Shown here one piece after another: positions 26,058 to 34,248 of a DNA stretch of 39,045 bases. Each line of letters opens with the position of its first letter. Position 1 is the first letter of the stretch. The stretch is from positions 1-39,045 of the forward strand of contig JALXBF010000166.1 in assembly GCA_026991575.1 (NCBI GenBank). The letters are read 5' to 3'. The position numbers and the translations under genes are program-made. Under the pieces are notes generated by a model, which saw only the letters and a list, made by a program, of their open reading frames with translations, did not search any database and was not told the DNA's origin. This DNA comes from Planctomycetota bacterium. GTDB taxonomy: Bacteria > Planctomycetota > Planctomycetia > JALXBF01.

Positions 26058-26427
26058 CTTTGGAAGTTAAGCACTTCTTTGAGTCACCTTTGTTCGCGGC
26101 CGCAGACCGCGCCGTGCCGGAAACGTGGCGCGACAGCGCGCGGTTTGTCGCTTGATATGGGTAGGGGTGTGTGGGGTCGGGGTCGTTCTACCGCTCGTTG
26201 CGCACGTTAGGCCGTCTGGGCGGGTAGAATGGCTCTAGTATGGCCATCGGTGCACAGCGTTCCCCGTTAGCGGCATTCCCCATGTTCAACCTGGGCGTTC
26301 TGTAGGCTCTGGGCGTTGTTGGGCCTGGTCGTAGCGTATAACCGGTGACAGCGCCCGTCGGAGTGTGATCGGGCGGACTTACGCAAGCAGCGGGAGCGGT
26401 GAGCGCCGCGCATTGTGGAGACAGGTC
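26058..26427. other. 370-base gap before the adaptor gene
   Basis: No gene is seen. A weak stem GCGACA/TGTCGC (26130-26151) follows the TolC-like gene, and a G/T-rich stretch (26159-26184) lies next. A TAGAAT box is at 26225-26230. The size of the gap suggests that the adaptor, permease, ATPase and redoxin genes are transcribed from their own promoter with a leader of up to about 190 nt. Confidence 0.4.
26225..26230 (+). promoter_or_regulatory. Possible -10 box TAGAAT upstream of the MacA-like gene
   Basis: TAGAAT ends 197 nt before the ATG at 26428. TTGCGC (26198-26203) is 21 nt upstream, too far for a standard -35 element. Evidence is mainly the recurrence of the box in this window. Confidence 0.25.
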
Positions 26428-28446
26428 ATGAGCAAGTCGGTAGGGTCGGCAACGGGTCGGAGCAGACTTGGGCAGGCATTGCGTTGGATTGTGCTGGCTG
26501 GTGCGGCCACGGGTCTGGCGGGCATTGCCGCCTTCACGCTAGGGGACCTCACTGGGGGCCCCGCACTGGAGGAGCTGGTGCTGACGCCGGTCGAGCGGCA
26601 GGATGTGGACATTGTCATCGTGGAGCGGGGCACGCTGGAAGCCGGGCGTAGCCAGGATTTGGTTTGCGAGGTTGAGAGCCGTAGTCCCGGAGCGCCGGCC
26701 ACGACAATCAAGTGGATCATTCCAGAGGGCACCTCGGTCAAAAAGGGCGATCTGGTATGCGAGCTGGATTCCGCAGCGTTGGAGGATGCCATACGTGCGC
26801 AGCGGATCAAGGTCGAGCAGGCCAAGGCGGCGCTGACGGCCGCGGAAGCGGATCTGGAGATCGTGCGGAGCCAGAACGAGTCGGACATCAAGGCTGCTGA
26901 GCGAACTGTGCAGCTTGCTGAGATCGACCTGAAGAAGTACCTGGAAGGGGACTATCCCAAAGAGCGACGCACGATCGAGGGCAACATTCTGATTGCGCGC
27001 GAGGAGCTACGTCGGGCCGAGGAACGGCTGAAGTATACGGAGCGGCTGTACAAGAAGGGCTTCGTCAGCGCGACGGACGTGGAAGCAGACCGGCTGGCGG
27101 TCATGCGGGCGCGCAACACACTGGAGATGGCCGAGGAAGAGCTGCGCGTGCTGGAGCAGTATACCAAGCCACGTACGGTGACCGAGTTGCAAGGTGCGTT
27201 GGAAGAGGCGAAGCGGGCACTGGAGCGGGTCAAGACCCAGGCGAAGGCCAAGGAGGCCCAGGCGCAGGATACGCTGCTTGCGCAGAAAGCGACCTACGAG
27301 ACAGAGCTGTCCACGCTGAAGAACCTCGAGTACCAGCTCAGCAAGTGCAAGCTATACGCACCCTGTGACGGCATGGTCGTGTATGCGAACGAGCGGTCCC
27401 GCTGGCGTCAGGAGGTGCAGATTGAGGAAGGGGCCTCAGTTCGGGAGGGACAGAAGATCATCCGCATCCCGGACTTGAGCTCTATGCAGGTCAATGTCAA
27501 AGTCCACGAAGCGAAGGTCTCGTATGTACGGCCCGGTCAGCCGGCGATCGTGCGGGTCGAGTCCAGACCGGACGTGGCCTTGAGAGGGCGGGTCAAGTCG
27601 GTGGCCACGATGGCGGACGCTCAGAGCTGGTTCTCGACGGGTGTCCAGGTGTTCACCGTGTTGGTCGCCCTCGACGATCCACCTGAGTGGCTCAAGCCCG
27701 GCATGACGGCCAACGTGCAGATTCTGGCCGACCGGGTCGAGGATGTTCTGGCTGTGCCGGTGCATGCTGTGATCGAGGTGAACGGCAGTTACTTCTGCTT
27801 TGTCAAGCGGGGTGCGGGCATGCCGGAGCCGGTCGAGGTCGTGCTCGGGCCCAGCAACGACAAACTGGTCGTCGTCGAATCGGGCCTGAAGGAAGGCGAC
27901 CTGGTGGTCAACAACGTCCTGTCAGTTGCCGACGACGCGGTGCTGAAGCGGTTGCGTGAAAGGACGAAGGGCTCGGCAGTTGCGGCGCAGGATCGAAAGC
28001 TCTTCAAGACGCTCTCCCGCCAGAGCGCCGGCGGTAGGGGGGCTATTGCTCAGCATGGTACGGCCGCTGGCCCCGGAGCGGTAGCTCACGGTGGTGGCGG
28101 GCCAGCTGCTGGGCCGGGCGGTAGGCCGTCCGCTGGGGACGGGCGTAAGCGGCGCGCCGGCTCAGGGGGTGGTCCAGGGGGCGGTCGTTTTCAGCTGCCT
28201 GCTTCTGGCGCAGCGTACATCGCCCGCTACGACAAGAACGGTGATGGCAAGCTCACGGAGGACGAGCTACCGGAGCGGGCACGGCGCCGATTTGCCCAAA
28301 TGGATAGCAACGGAGACGGTGTCATCGACCAGGCGGAAGCCGACGCGCTGGTGCGTCGCATTCGCGAAATGATCAAACGTTTCCGCCAGCAGGGAGGCGG
28401 GGGGCCTGGTGGCTTCCCGGGTGGTCCTGGCGGGGGGCCGCGCTAG
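26428..28446 (+). CDS. HlyD/MacA-type periplasmic adaptor with C-terminal EF-hands
   Basis: 672 residues. An N-terminal membrane anchor (about 16-40) is followed by the first lipoyl half (PEGTSVKKGDLVCELDSAAL), a long coiled-coil hairpin rich in Glu, Ala and Lys (about 115-305), the second lipoyl half (CKLYAPCDGMVVYAN, EEGASVREGQKIIRIPDLSS) and beta-barrel and membrane-proximal domains (KPGMTANVQI, VLAVPVHAVIEVNGSYF). This is a complete adaptor. A Gly/Pro-rich linker then leads to two calcium-binding loops, DKNGDGKLTEDE (602-613) and DSNGDGVIDQAE (626-637), and a Gly-rich end. EF-hands on this family are not usual. The ATG at 26428 has GGAG 7 nt upstream. It should bridge the MacB-like transporter and the TolC-like protein. 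Confidence 0.92.
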   Translation: MSKSVGSATGRSRLGQALRWIVLAGAATGLAGIAAFTLGDLTGGPALEELVLTPVERQDVDIVIVERGTLEAGRSQDLVCEVESRSPGAPATTIKWIIPEGTSVKKGDLVCELDSAALEDAIRAQRIKVEQAKAALTAAEADLEIVRSQNESDIKAAERTVQLAEIDLKKYLEGDYPKERRTIEGNILIAREELRRAEERLKYTERLYKKGFVSATDVEADRLAVMRARNTLEMAEEELRVLEQYTKPRTVTELQGALEEAKRALERVKTQAKAKEAQAQDTLLAQKATYETELSTLKNLEYQLSKCKLYAPCDGMVVYANERSRWRQEVQIEEGASVREGQKIIRIPDLSSMQVNVKVHEAKVSYVRPGQPAIVRVESRPDVALRGRVKSVATMADAQSWFSTGVQVFTVLVALDDPPEWLKPGMTANVQILADRVEDVLAVPVHAVIEVNGSYFCFVKRGAGMPEPVEVVLGPSNDKLVVVESGLKEGDLVVNNVLSVADDAVLKRLRERTKGSAVAAQDRKLFKTLSRQSAGGRGAIAQHGTAAGPGAVAHGGGGPAAGPGGRPSAGDGRKRRAGSGGGPGGGRFQLPASGAAYIARYDKNGDGKLTEDELPERARRRFAQMDSNGDGVIDQAEADALVRRIREMIKRFRQQGGGGPGGFPGGPGGGPR

Positions 28447-28499
28447 GCTAAGCGTGGCAACGGTGACAGAGGCACGCCAGTGACGAGCGAGAGGGCAAG

Positions 28500-29795
28500 A
28501 TGAGTGCTGGGCCGTCTCTTGGACTTGTCGTCCAGATGGGGCTGAAGAGCCTCTGGATGCACAAGGTCCGCAGTCTGCTTGCGGGCCTGGGCATCGTTAT
28601 TGGCACGGCCGCCGTCATCTCGCTGCTGACCATCGGTGCCGGGTCGCGCAAGGAAGCGCTGGAGGCAATCAAGGCTTTGGGCGCGACGAACTTGATCGTC
28701 GCTAGCGTCAAGCCGCCGCAGGATTCGTCTGACGCGACCCGTCGAGCGCGTATCCTGAAGTACGGCCTCACCTGGGAAGATTACGAACGCTTCGCGGCCA
28801 TCCCGACCGTGTGGCGCGCGCTGCCAATCCGGGCGTTCCCAGCCGAGATCTGGTACCTGGAAAACAAGTTTGACGGCCGTGTCGTAGCAACCACACCGCG
28901 CTACGCGGAAATGAATCGGCTCCACCTCTTATCGGGCAGGTTCCTGACGGACCGAGACGAGGACACGTTCGATAACGTGGCCGTGCTCGGCTTTGACGTC
29001 GCGCGCGAGCTGTTCCGATATGAGGATCCGATCGGCAAGTCGATCAAGATGGGGAACCACTACTATCGGGTCGTCGGTGTCATGGACTATCGGATCCCGT
29101 CGGCTGGTATCGGTGGTAGTCTGGCACGCGAGGACTACAACAAGGACGTCTACATCCCGCTGTCAACGTGCCGCGCGCGGTTCGGAGCGTGGATCATCGA
29201 TCGACGTTCTGGTCAGTTCACTGCTGAGGAGCTAGAGCTGAGTCAGGTAACGTTGTCGGTGCGCGATGTTGATGACGTGCGCCCGACGGCGGCCATTCTG
29301 AAAACGCTCCTAGAAAAGTACCACGATCAACCCGACTATCAGATCACCGTCCCGCTGGATCTGCTTGAGGATGCCGAACGGACTGCCCTCTTATGGGCCG
29401 TTTTCCTCGGGGTTGTTGCCGGTATTTCGCTCCTGGTTGGCGGCATTGGCATTGCCAACATCATGCTTGCCACCGTCATGGAACGGACCCGGGAAATCGG
29501 TATTCGACGGGCGATCGGTGCCAAGCAACGGCACATTGCGCAGCAGTTCCTGGTCGAAGCAGTCATTCTGACGGCCATCGGCGGCGTGGTCGGCCTGGTG
29601 CTCGGGGTGGTGACACCCGAACTCATTGCGTTCGTGGCTGATGCGCTGTTCGATTATCAGGTGCGGACGCAGATTCTCTGGTGGAGTTTGCCGATGGCAC
29701 CGGCCATTGCCGTGGTCGTCGGCGTGCTGTCCGGACTGTACCCGGCCCGGCGGGCCGCGCTGATGGACCCGATCGAAGCGTTGCGGCACGAGTAG
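28500..29795 (+). CDS. MacB-like ABC transporter permease (FtsX family)
   Basis: 431 residues with the MacB/LolC topology: one membrane helix near the N-terminus (KSLWMHKVRSLLAGLGIVIG then AAVISLLTIG, about 18-45), a large periplasmic domain (about 46-295) and three helices at the end (LLWAVFLGVVAGISLLVGGI, AVILTAIGGVVGLVLGVV, MAPAIAVVVGVLSGLYPA). ERTREIGIRRAIGAK is the conserved FtsX cytoplasmic loop and PARRAALMDPIEALRHE the conserved end. The ATPase domain is separate and encoded next. MacB-type proteins act by mechanotransmission, moving substrates from the periplasm outward through a TolC channel. The ATG at 28500 follows a GAGAGGG site; 53 nt separate it from the adaptor gene. Confidence 0.94.
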   Translation: MSAGPSLGLVVQMGLKSLWMHKVRSLLAGLGIVIGTAAVISLLTIGAGSRKEALEAIKALGATNLIVASVKPPQDSSDATRRARILKYGLTWEDYERFAAIPTVWRALPIRAFPAEIWYLENKFDGRVVATTPRYAEMNRLHLLSGRFLTDRDEDTFDNVAVLGFDVARELFRYEDPIGKSIKMGNHYYRVVGVMDYRIPSAGIGGSLAREDYNKDVYIPLSTCRARFGAWIIDRRSGQFTAEELELSQVTLSVRDVDDVRPTAAILKTLLEKYHDQPDYQITVPLDLLEDAERTALLWAVFLGVVAGISLLVGGIGIANIMLATVMERTREIGIRRAIGAKQRHIAQQFLVEAVILTAIGGVVGLVLGVVTPELIAFVADALFDYQVRTQILWWSLPMAPAIAVVVGVLSGLYPARRAALMDPIEALRHE

Positions 29796-29843
29796 CCGAA
29801 CTGGTTCCGCTCACCAGGTAGCACGAAACAAGAAGACTGTGCT

Positions 29844-30674
29844 ATGACCGTACAGCCAAGTCAGATCACCGAGCGAGAACGGCAGCCTGACGCAGGTTTG
29901 CAGACCTCCGGAGAGCCCGTCGTTCGCATCGTCGACATCCACAAGGACTATTACCTAGGTAGTGTCGTCGTGCCGGCGCTGCGCGGGGTCTCGCTGGAAG
30001 TGTACCCCGGTGAGTTCATCGCGATCATGGGCGCGTCCGGTTCGGGAAAATCGACGCTGCTAAACCTGCTTGGCTGCCTGGACCGCCCCACGCGTGGCCA
30101 GTATTACCTGGGCGGGCGAAACGTCGCAAATCTCAGCGATGATGAACTTTCTGAGATCCGCAGCCGCTACATCGGGTTCATCTTTCAGTCCTACAACCTC
30201 ATTCCTCAGCTGACCGCGTTCGAGAACATCGAGGTGCCGCTCTATTACCAGGGTAACGTAAGCCCTGAGTCGAAGCAGCGGGTTGTCGAGCTGGCACGTC
30301 TGGTAGGCTTGGAGCGGTGGCTAAACCACAAACCAACCCAACTCTCCGGTGGCCAGCAGCAGCGCGTTGCGATTGCCCGCGCATTGATCAACGATCCGTA
30401 CATCATCCTAGCCGATGAGCCAACCGGGAACCTGGACACGAGCACCAGTTACGAGATCATGAAACTGCTCGTACAACTCAACGACATGGGGAAGACGATC
30501 ATCATGGTCACGCACGAACCGGACATTGCTGCATACGCCAAGCGTGCGGTGCACATGCGTGACGGTAAGATCATCAAGGACGAGCCGATAACGCAGCGAC
30601 GGGTCACTTCAGATGGCCCCGTGCCGGCCGGCGCACAGCTCACCGCCAGTGCGGGCCAGGACGCGGGCGAGTAG
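29844..30674 (+). CDS. MacB/LolD-type ABC transporter ATPase
   Basis: 276 residues. Walker A GASGSGKS (63-70), Q-loop Gln115 in [16 protein letters not shown], signature LSGGQ (167-171), Walker B IILADE (187-192) and switch His224 in MVTHEPD are all present, so it should be active. [10 protein letters not shown] and the [16 protein letters not shown] start are typical of the MacB/LolD/FtsE branch. A 25-residue lead and a 30-residue tail beyond the usual domain are low in complexity. It pairs with the permease encoded 48 nt upstream. No specific substrate can be inferred. Confidence 0.95.
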   Translation: MTVQPSQITERERQPDAGLQTSGEPVVRIVDIHKDYYLGSVVVPALRGVSLEVYPGEFIAIMGASGSGKSTLLNLLGCLDRPTRGQYYLGGRNVANLSDDELSEIRSRYIGFIFQSYNLIPQLTAFENIEVPLYYQGNVSPESKQRVVELARLVGLERWLNHKPTQLSGGQQQRVAIARALINDPYIILADEPTGNLDTSTSYEIMKLLVQLNDMGKTIIMVTHEPDIAAYAKRAVHMRDGKIIKDEPITQRRVTSDGPVPAGAQLTASAGQDAGE

Positions 30675-30725
30675 AGGGTGCGACTGGATGCTGCCCGCCG
30701 GTGAGCTTCCAAGTCTGGGGCTGGC

Positions 30726-31931
30726 ATGAAGCAGAGTACAGCGTACACCAACGCCGCTGTCCCGCCGCACGACGGACACACCGTCACGGCGCACGGGGCG
30801 CGGCGCCGCCGGTTGGTTTTTCTTGTGACCATCGCCGTACTGATTCCTGTGTGCGGCTGGCGGCTCCAGCAATTGGCCCGGCAACCGGCCGCCACCGATG
30901 GTTCGGTGGATCCGCGCTGGTTGCTCCGCTGCTACACGCGAGCACGCCGGACGTTTGCTCCAGGTGATCGCACCGGTGTCCTCCCAGGCCATCTCTACGG
31001 ACGACCGATTCTGTTGGCTGTCCAGCTTGCTCGGGATCCTGACGCCGGGTACTGGCCGCTCGTGGCGATGGTTACCGGTGCTGATTTTCTAGCCGCCCAT
31101 CGTGCGGAGGCTGCCGTGGAATTGGTGCGACGCTACGCTGATCGGAAGGAACATCTCGTCCGCCTTTTCCTCGGCACCTCTGATCAGTCGTTTTACGACC
31201 CCCGGCCGATGTACCAAGCGCTGTTACGCGAGAGCTCGCTGGACGATCTGCTTCGTGCCGTCATCTGCTACAGCTACGCGGAATGGCTGGCGCGCTACCA
31301 GCCACGTTCCGTTGCGCGCGACGAACAGATCCGACGGCTCTGTCAGACTGCCTTGGAGCATGGCGCCGAGAAGGTGCGCCATCCGATCTTTCCCCCGTAT
31401 ACGCTGGCGGATATGGCATCCATGCTGGTGCGGGAAGTGGACGCTGTGCGTCCGGGTAAGCCGGCCCCCTCGATTCGCGGCGTCGATCTGGCCGGTCGCA
31501 AGATGAGTCTCGAGGACTTTCGCGGAAAGGTCGTGCTGCTGTACTTTTGGGGAGCTTGGTGACCGGTTTGCGCCGCGTGGCGCGACTGCGAGCGGTCGCT
31601 CGCTGAAATGTTCCCCCCGGAGAAGGTTGCCCTATTGGGAGTGAACAGCGACCCAGACCCCAGGGTTGCTGCTGCCGACCTGGTCCGGGGATGGCGCTCC
31701 TGGTGGGACGGCGGTACCACAGGCCAGATCGCACGTGACTACGCTGTGGTTGTCTACCCGACGCTCTTTGTCATTGACCAGCAAGGCGTGATTGTGGCGC
31801 GGTTTGAGAAGAACCAGTTCGACCAGCGGCTGTGTGACCGCGTTAAGAAACTGGTGCAGGACCTCTTGGACCGCCCGCCCGATCCGGCTGCGGCCGACGC
31901 GGTCCAGGGCAACTGCATGGAGGGCAGCTGA
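30726..31931 (+). CDS. Membrane-anchored redoxin, candidate selenoprotein with in-frame UGA (Sec279)
   Basis: Read through the TGA at 31560-31562, the gene has 401 residues. A membrane helix (about 29-46) is followed by a helical region of unknown family and, from about 237, a TlpA/AhpC-like thioredoxin fold: GKPAPSIRGVDL, FRGKVVLLYFWGAW, then TGA, then PVCAAWRDCERSLAE, VALLGVNSDPD, GWRSWWDGG, and VVVYPTLFVIDQQG with cis-Pro345. The TGA takes the place of the first Cys of CxxC, giving U279-P-V-C282; Cys288 is an extra thiol. The downstream frame is open for 122 codons and clearly homologous. TGA serves as a normal stop for other genes here (5851, 7079, 8665, 26057). If not decoded, the product is a 278-residue truncated protein, i.e. 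a pseudogene. It follows the ABC genes by 51 nt. The start ATG has no strong ribosome binding site. Confidence 0.75.
31563..31605 (+). promoter_or_regulatory. Candidate bacterial SECIS element after the UGA codon
   Basis: Directly after the TGA two hairpins can form. The first pairs 31568-31574 with 31579-31585 (7 pairs, GCGT loop). The second pairs GCGAGC (31588-31593) with GCTCGC (31598-31603) around the loop GGTC (31594-31597), which begins after 31 intervening nt. A short stem with G at the start of the apical loop, within a few tens of nt of UGA, is the known bacterial SECIS pattern, and the E. coli fdhF loop also starts GGUC. The structure lies inside the coding frame, as expected in bacteria. 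GC-rich coding DNA forms hairpins easily, so this is support rather than proof. Confidence 0.55.
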
Positions 31932-32344
31932 AAGCGGTTTCTGTTCGGCTGGCGGCCAGGTCACTTGCAGTCCCTCGTGCCCGAGCGCCCACGTCCGACA
32001 TCCCCTCAGACCCCGTCCGACCGATGCCTGTGGCTACTTTGGCCCTCCTGGGCCTGGCACGTCAGGCCGGTGCTCGCTACGGTCTGAGTGGGGACGGGCC
32101 AACGAGCCGAACCTTGCTTGGCGCCCTCATCAGACGTGCTATCGTTGCTTGACGGTAACCACGGCGATCGACCCACCGCCGTCGGACCTATCTGGCGCCA
32201 CCCATCCCCGTTTGTTGCCCTTGTGCGACTGAAGTACATCGGTTCCTGCCGCGGCGTGCCGTATGTGGTCCGGTAGTGCCGTGTCAGGGACCGCGTGACC
32301 GCGAGCGTAACGGGCGACCAACCAGAGGCGAGGTGAGGAAGAGC
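31932..32344. other. 413-base gap before the chemoreceptor gene
   Basis: I see no gene, tRNA or strong terminator. A weak promoter-like pair TTGCTT (32114-32119) and TGCTAT (32137-32142) has a 17-nt spacer but matches the consensus at only 3 positions each. Open frames through this gap lack ribosome binding sites and familiar protein features. Confidence 0.4.
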
Positions 32345-33742
32345 ATGCTTACCAGCGTGATTCATGCCACAGCCAACACGCCTGCATCCGGTGGCGGCAG
32401 CAGTGCGTGCAGCCTGCGTGAGGGCACCTTGCGGCGCTTTGCCCGTCAGATCCTCGATGTGGTGCCCGTCAACGTGATGATCGCTGATAGCCAACTGCGA
32501 CTGCGTTACCTTAACCCAGCGGCCATCGCCGCCTTCCAGCAGATTCGACACCTGCTGCCCGTACCGCCGGAGCAGATGATCGGGCAATGCATCGATATCT
32601 TCCACAAGGATCCCCAGCGGGTGCGCCGCATCCTGGCCGACCCTAGCCGCCTGCCCCATTCGGCTCGATTCACCATCGGGGACGAGACGATTGCCCAGAC
32701 GGTCTACCCCCTGCGCGACCGCATGGGACGCATTGTCGGCTACGTGTCGATCTGGCGGCTGGCTACCAAGGAGCTGGAAGCGGAGCGTTACCAGCGCACC
32801 CTGCATGAGGTGCTCAGTCGTGTGTCCCGACTTGCCGCCGTTATCACGGAGTCCGCTGAGGAGCTAAGCCGGGTCAGTCGCGAGATGTCGGCCAACGCCG
32901 GTGAAACCTCAACACAGGCGCAAGCGGTCTCCGAGTCCGCCCGACAGGTCAGCGCCAGCGCGAACGCGGTGGCAGCCGCCGTGGAACAGCTGCGCGCGAG
33001 TATCGAGGAAATTGCTCACAATGCGGCGCAGTCCACGCGGGTTGTTGGCGAGGCCAATCGGATAGCGGATCAAGCCAGCAGGACCGTGTCCCGTCTGGGC
33101 GAGTCAAGCGCTGAGATTGGCGAGGTGGTCAAGATGATCACATCCATTGCCCAGCAAACCAGCCTGCTGGCGCTGAACGCCACGATTGAAGCGGCTCGGG
33201 CAGGCGAAGCCGGCAAAGGCTTCGCGGTGGTGGCTAATGAAGTTAAGGAGCTCGCCAAGGAAACGGCGCAGGCCACCGAGGAGATCGGGCACAAGGTGCA
33301 CAGCATACAGGAAGCAACCGAGGCAGCAATCACGGCGATTGATCAAATTACTTCCATCATGAAACAGGTCGACGAAGCTTCGACCACGATTGCCAGCGCT
33401 GTCGAAGAGCAATCGATCACGGTCCAGGAGATCAGCCAGAACGTGGCCCACGCGGCGCAGGGCACGCAGCAGATTGCCGACAACACGGGCGCGGTCGCTC
33501 AGCTGGCGGAAGGGGCCAGCCGTGGTGCGGCGACCGTGCTTGACGCGGCCGCCCAGCTGACTGAGCTGGCCCAGGAAGTGGACGCCCTGCTGCGCAGCGT
33601 TCAGACGACGCGCAATGGCGTCGGGCAGAGCAGTGGCGCGAAACGGGCCGACTTACGGCAGGCGGCTGAGCCGCAGAAGGAACCGGCGGGCTATGCGCTC
33701 GGCACCGCGGCGCGCGAATTCGCCGCCAGCGCGAACCGGTAG
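32345..33742 (+). CDS. Soluble methyl-accepting chemotaxis protein with PAS domain
   Basis: 465 residues and no membrane helix, so a cytoplasmic receptor. The N-terminal part (about 33-140) is PAS-like: [31 protein letters not shown], and [17 protein letters not shown]. The rest is a long helical hairpin with the invariant signalling tip [20 protein letters not shown] (274-293) followed by [15 protein letters not shown], which binds CheA and CheW. No C-terminal CheR docking pentapeptide is evident. The start is the ATG at 32345 with GAGG about 6 nt upstream; 23 further in-frame residues upstream are Arg-rich and unlikely. No chemotaxis kinase or motility gene is in the window. What the PAS domain senses cannot be told; heme or redox sensing is possible. 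Confidence 0.93.
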   Translation: MLTSVIHATANTPASGGGSSACSLREGTLRRFARQILDVVPVNVMIADSQLRLRYLNPAAIAAFQQIRHLLPVPPEQMIGQCIDIFHKDPQRVRRILADPSRLPHSARFTIGDETIAQTVYPLRDRMGRIVGYVSIWRLATKELEAERYQRTLHEVLSRVSRLAAVITESAEELSRVSREMSANAGETSTQAQAVSESARQVSASANAVAAAVEQLRASIEEIAHNAAQSTRVVGEANRIADQASRTVSRLGESSAEIGEVVKMITSIAQQTSLLALNATIEAARAGEAGKGFAVVANEVKELAKETAQATEEIGHKVHSIQEATEAAITAIDQITSIMKQVDEASTTIASAVEEQSITVQEISQNVAHAAQGTQQIADNTGAVAQLAEGASRGAATVLDAAAQLTELAQEVDALLRSVQTTRNGVGQSSGAKRADLRQAAEPQKEPAGYALGTAAREFAASANR

Positions 33743-33756
33743 CGGCTGCTACCGGT
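33735..33756 (+). repeat. Hairpin spanning the chemoreceptor stop codon
   Basis: ACCGGTAGC (33735-33743) and GCTACCGGT (33748-33756) form a perfect 9-bp stem with loop GGCT. The TAG stop lies in the left arm. No U-tract follows, so it is not a classic terminator; it may protect the 3' end of the mRNA. Confidence 0.45.
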
Positions 33757-33850
33757 CCCGGCGGAGCCGTACGGCACGTGTCTTTCCCGGTGCCTCTACC
33801 CAAGCGTATGCAGTCAAGCCGGGTAGGCACAAACCGGTAGCTGGCGGCTT

Positions 33851-33879
33851 CGTGATGCCGGTCCGATAAGGGCATCACG
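33851..33879. repeat. 9-bp inverted repeat
   Basis: CGTGATGCC (33851-33859) pairs with GGCATCACG (33871-33879), loop of 11 nt. No U-run follows on the plus strand. Confidence 0.5.
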
Positions 33880-33914
33880 CTGCGCGGCACGTGGGCCACG
33901 AACTGTCGCCTTCT

Positions 33915-33948
33915 CGTGCCACGGGCAGGTTCACCTGCCCGTGGCACG
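33915..33948. repeat. Perfect 16-bp palindrome with 2-nt centre
   Basis: The left arm 33915-33930 (CGTGCCACGGGCAGGT) is exactly complementary to the right arm 33933-33948, leaving TC in the middle; pairing can continue outward with a wobble and a further C-G. No U-tract follows. Such a perfect, GC-rich palindrome outside genes looks like a dispersed REP-like element or a bidirectional structure, more than a simple terminator. No second copy is in the window. Confidence 0.7.
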
Positions 33949-34193
33949 GGGCCTGCGCAGCCGCCAGAGTACCACTAGGCTCCTGTCCCGCGATCAGACG
34001 ACGTGAGGCAACGTTGCGTATCGCCGCTTGGTCGCTACGGACCGTCCTCGGGCGCAAGGGCGCGCCTCTCGCTGGGGCTTCAGGCTCGCTTAGCCCTACT
34101 GCTCCCCTCGGTTGCTTGCTCGCGTGCAGGTGGGCACGGAACTCCCCCTGTTTCGCTCCTGCGCATGTGCCCGCCTGGTGGCTCTCATGGCGA

Positions 34194-34199
34194 TAGAAT
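34194..34199 (+). promoter_or_regulatory. Possible -10 box TAGAAT upstream of the metallo-hydrolase operon
   Basis: TAGAAT ends 49 nt before the ATG at 34249. There is no good -35 hexamer. It is the fifth plus-strand copy of the box in the window. Confidence 0.3.
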
Positions 34200-34248
34200 C
34201 AACACACGCGACTGCCATTGGTCGTACCCTGTGAGAGGCAGCGACTCG

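Larger units (their letters stand above)
33743..34248. other. 506-base gap with palindromes between chemoreceptor and metallo-hydrolase genes
   Basis: No gene is supported: the open frame that enters from 34003 has no homologous look before the signal peptide at 34249. The gap holds three inverted repeats (33735-33756, 33851-33879, 33915-33948) and a TAGAAT box at 34194-34199. This is the most palindrome-rich spot of the window. Confidence 0.5.

Noticed and set aside
31560-31562. UGA read as Trp through an alternative genetic code
   Set aside because: TGA ends other full-length genes in this window (for example at 7079 and 8665), and the position corresponds to a redox Cys, not to Trp.
31608-31931. 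Independent 107-residue gene for the C-terminal half of the redoxin
   Set aside because: It is in the same frame as 30726-31562, has no separate ribosome binding site worth noting, lacks the first half of the thioredoxin fold, and leaves the P-V-C segment before it unexplained.
32050-32085. Possible sigma54 promoter near the TGGCACG at 32056
   Set aside because: The matching GC element (TTGCA-like) is not present at the fixed distance required.
32114-32142. TTGCTT-17-TGCTAT as chemoreceptor promoter
   Set aside because: Each hexamer matches the consensus at only three positions and it lies about 200 nt from the start codon; too weak to call.
34003-34248. N-terminal extension of the metallo-hydrolase
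   Set aside because: It would place 82 Arg/Gly/Ser-rich residues before a clear signal peptide and crosses a likely promoter.
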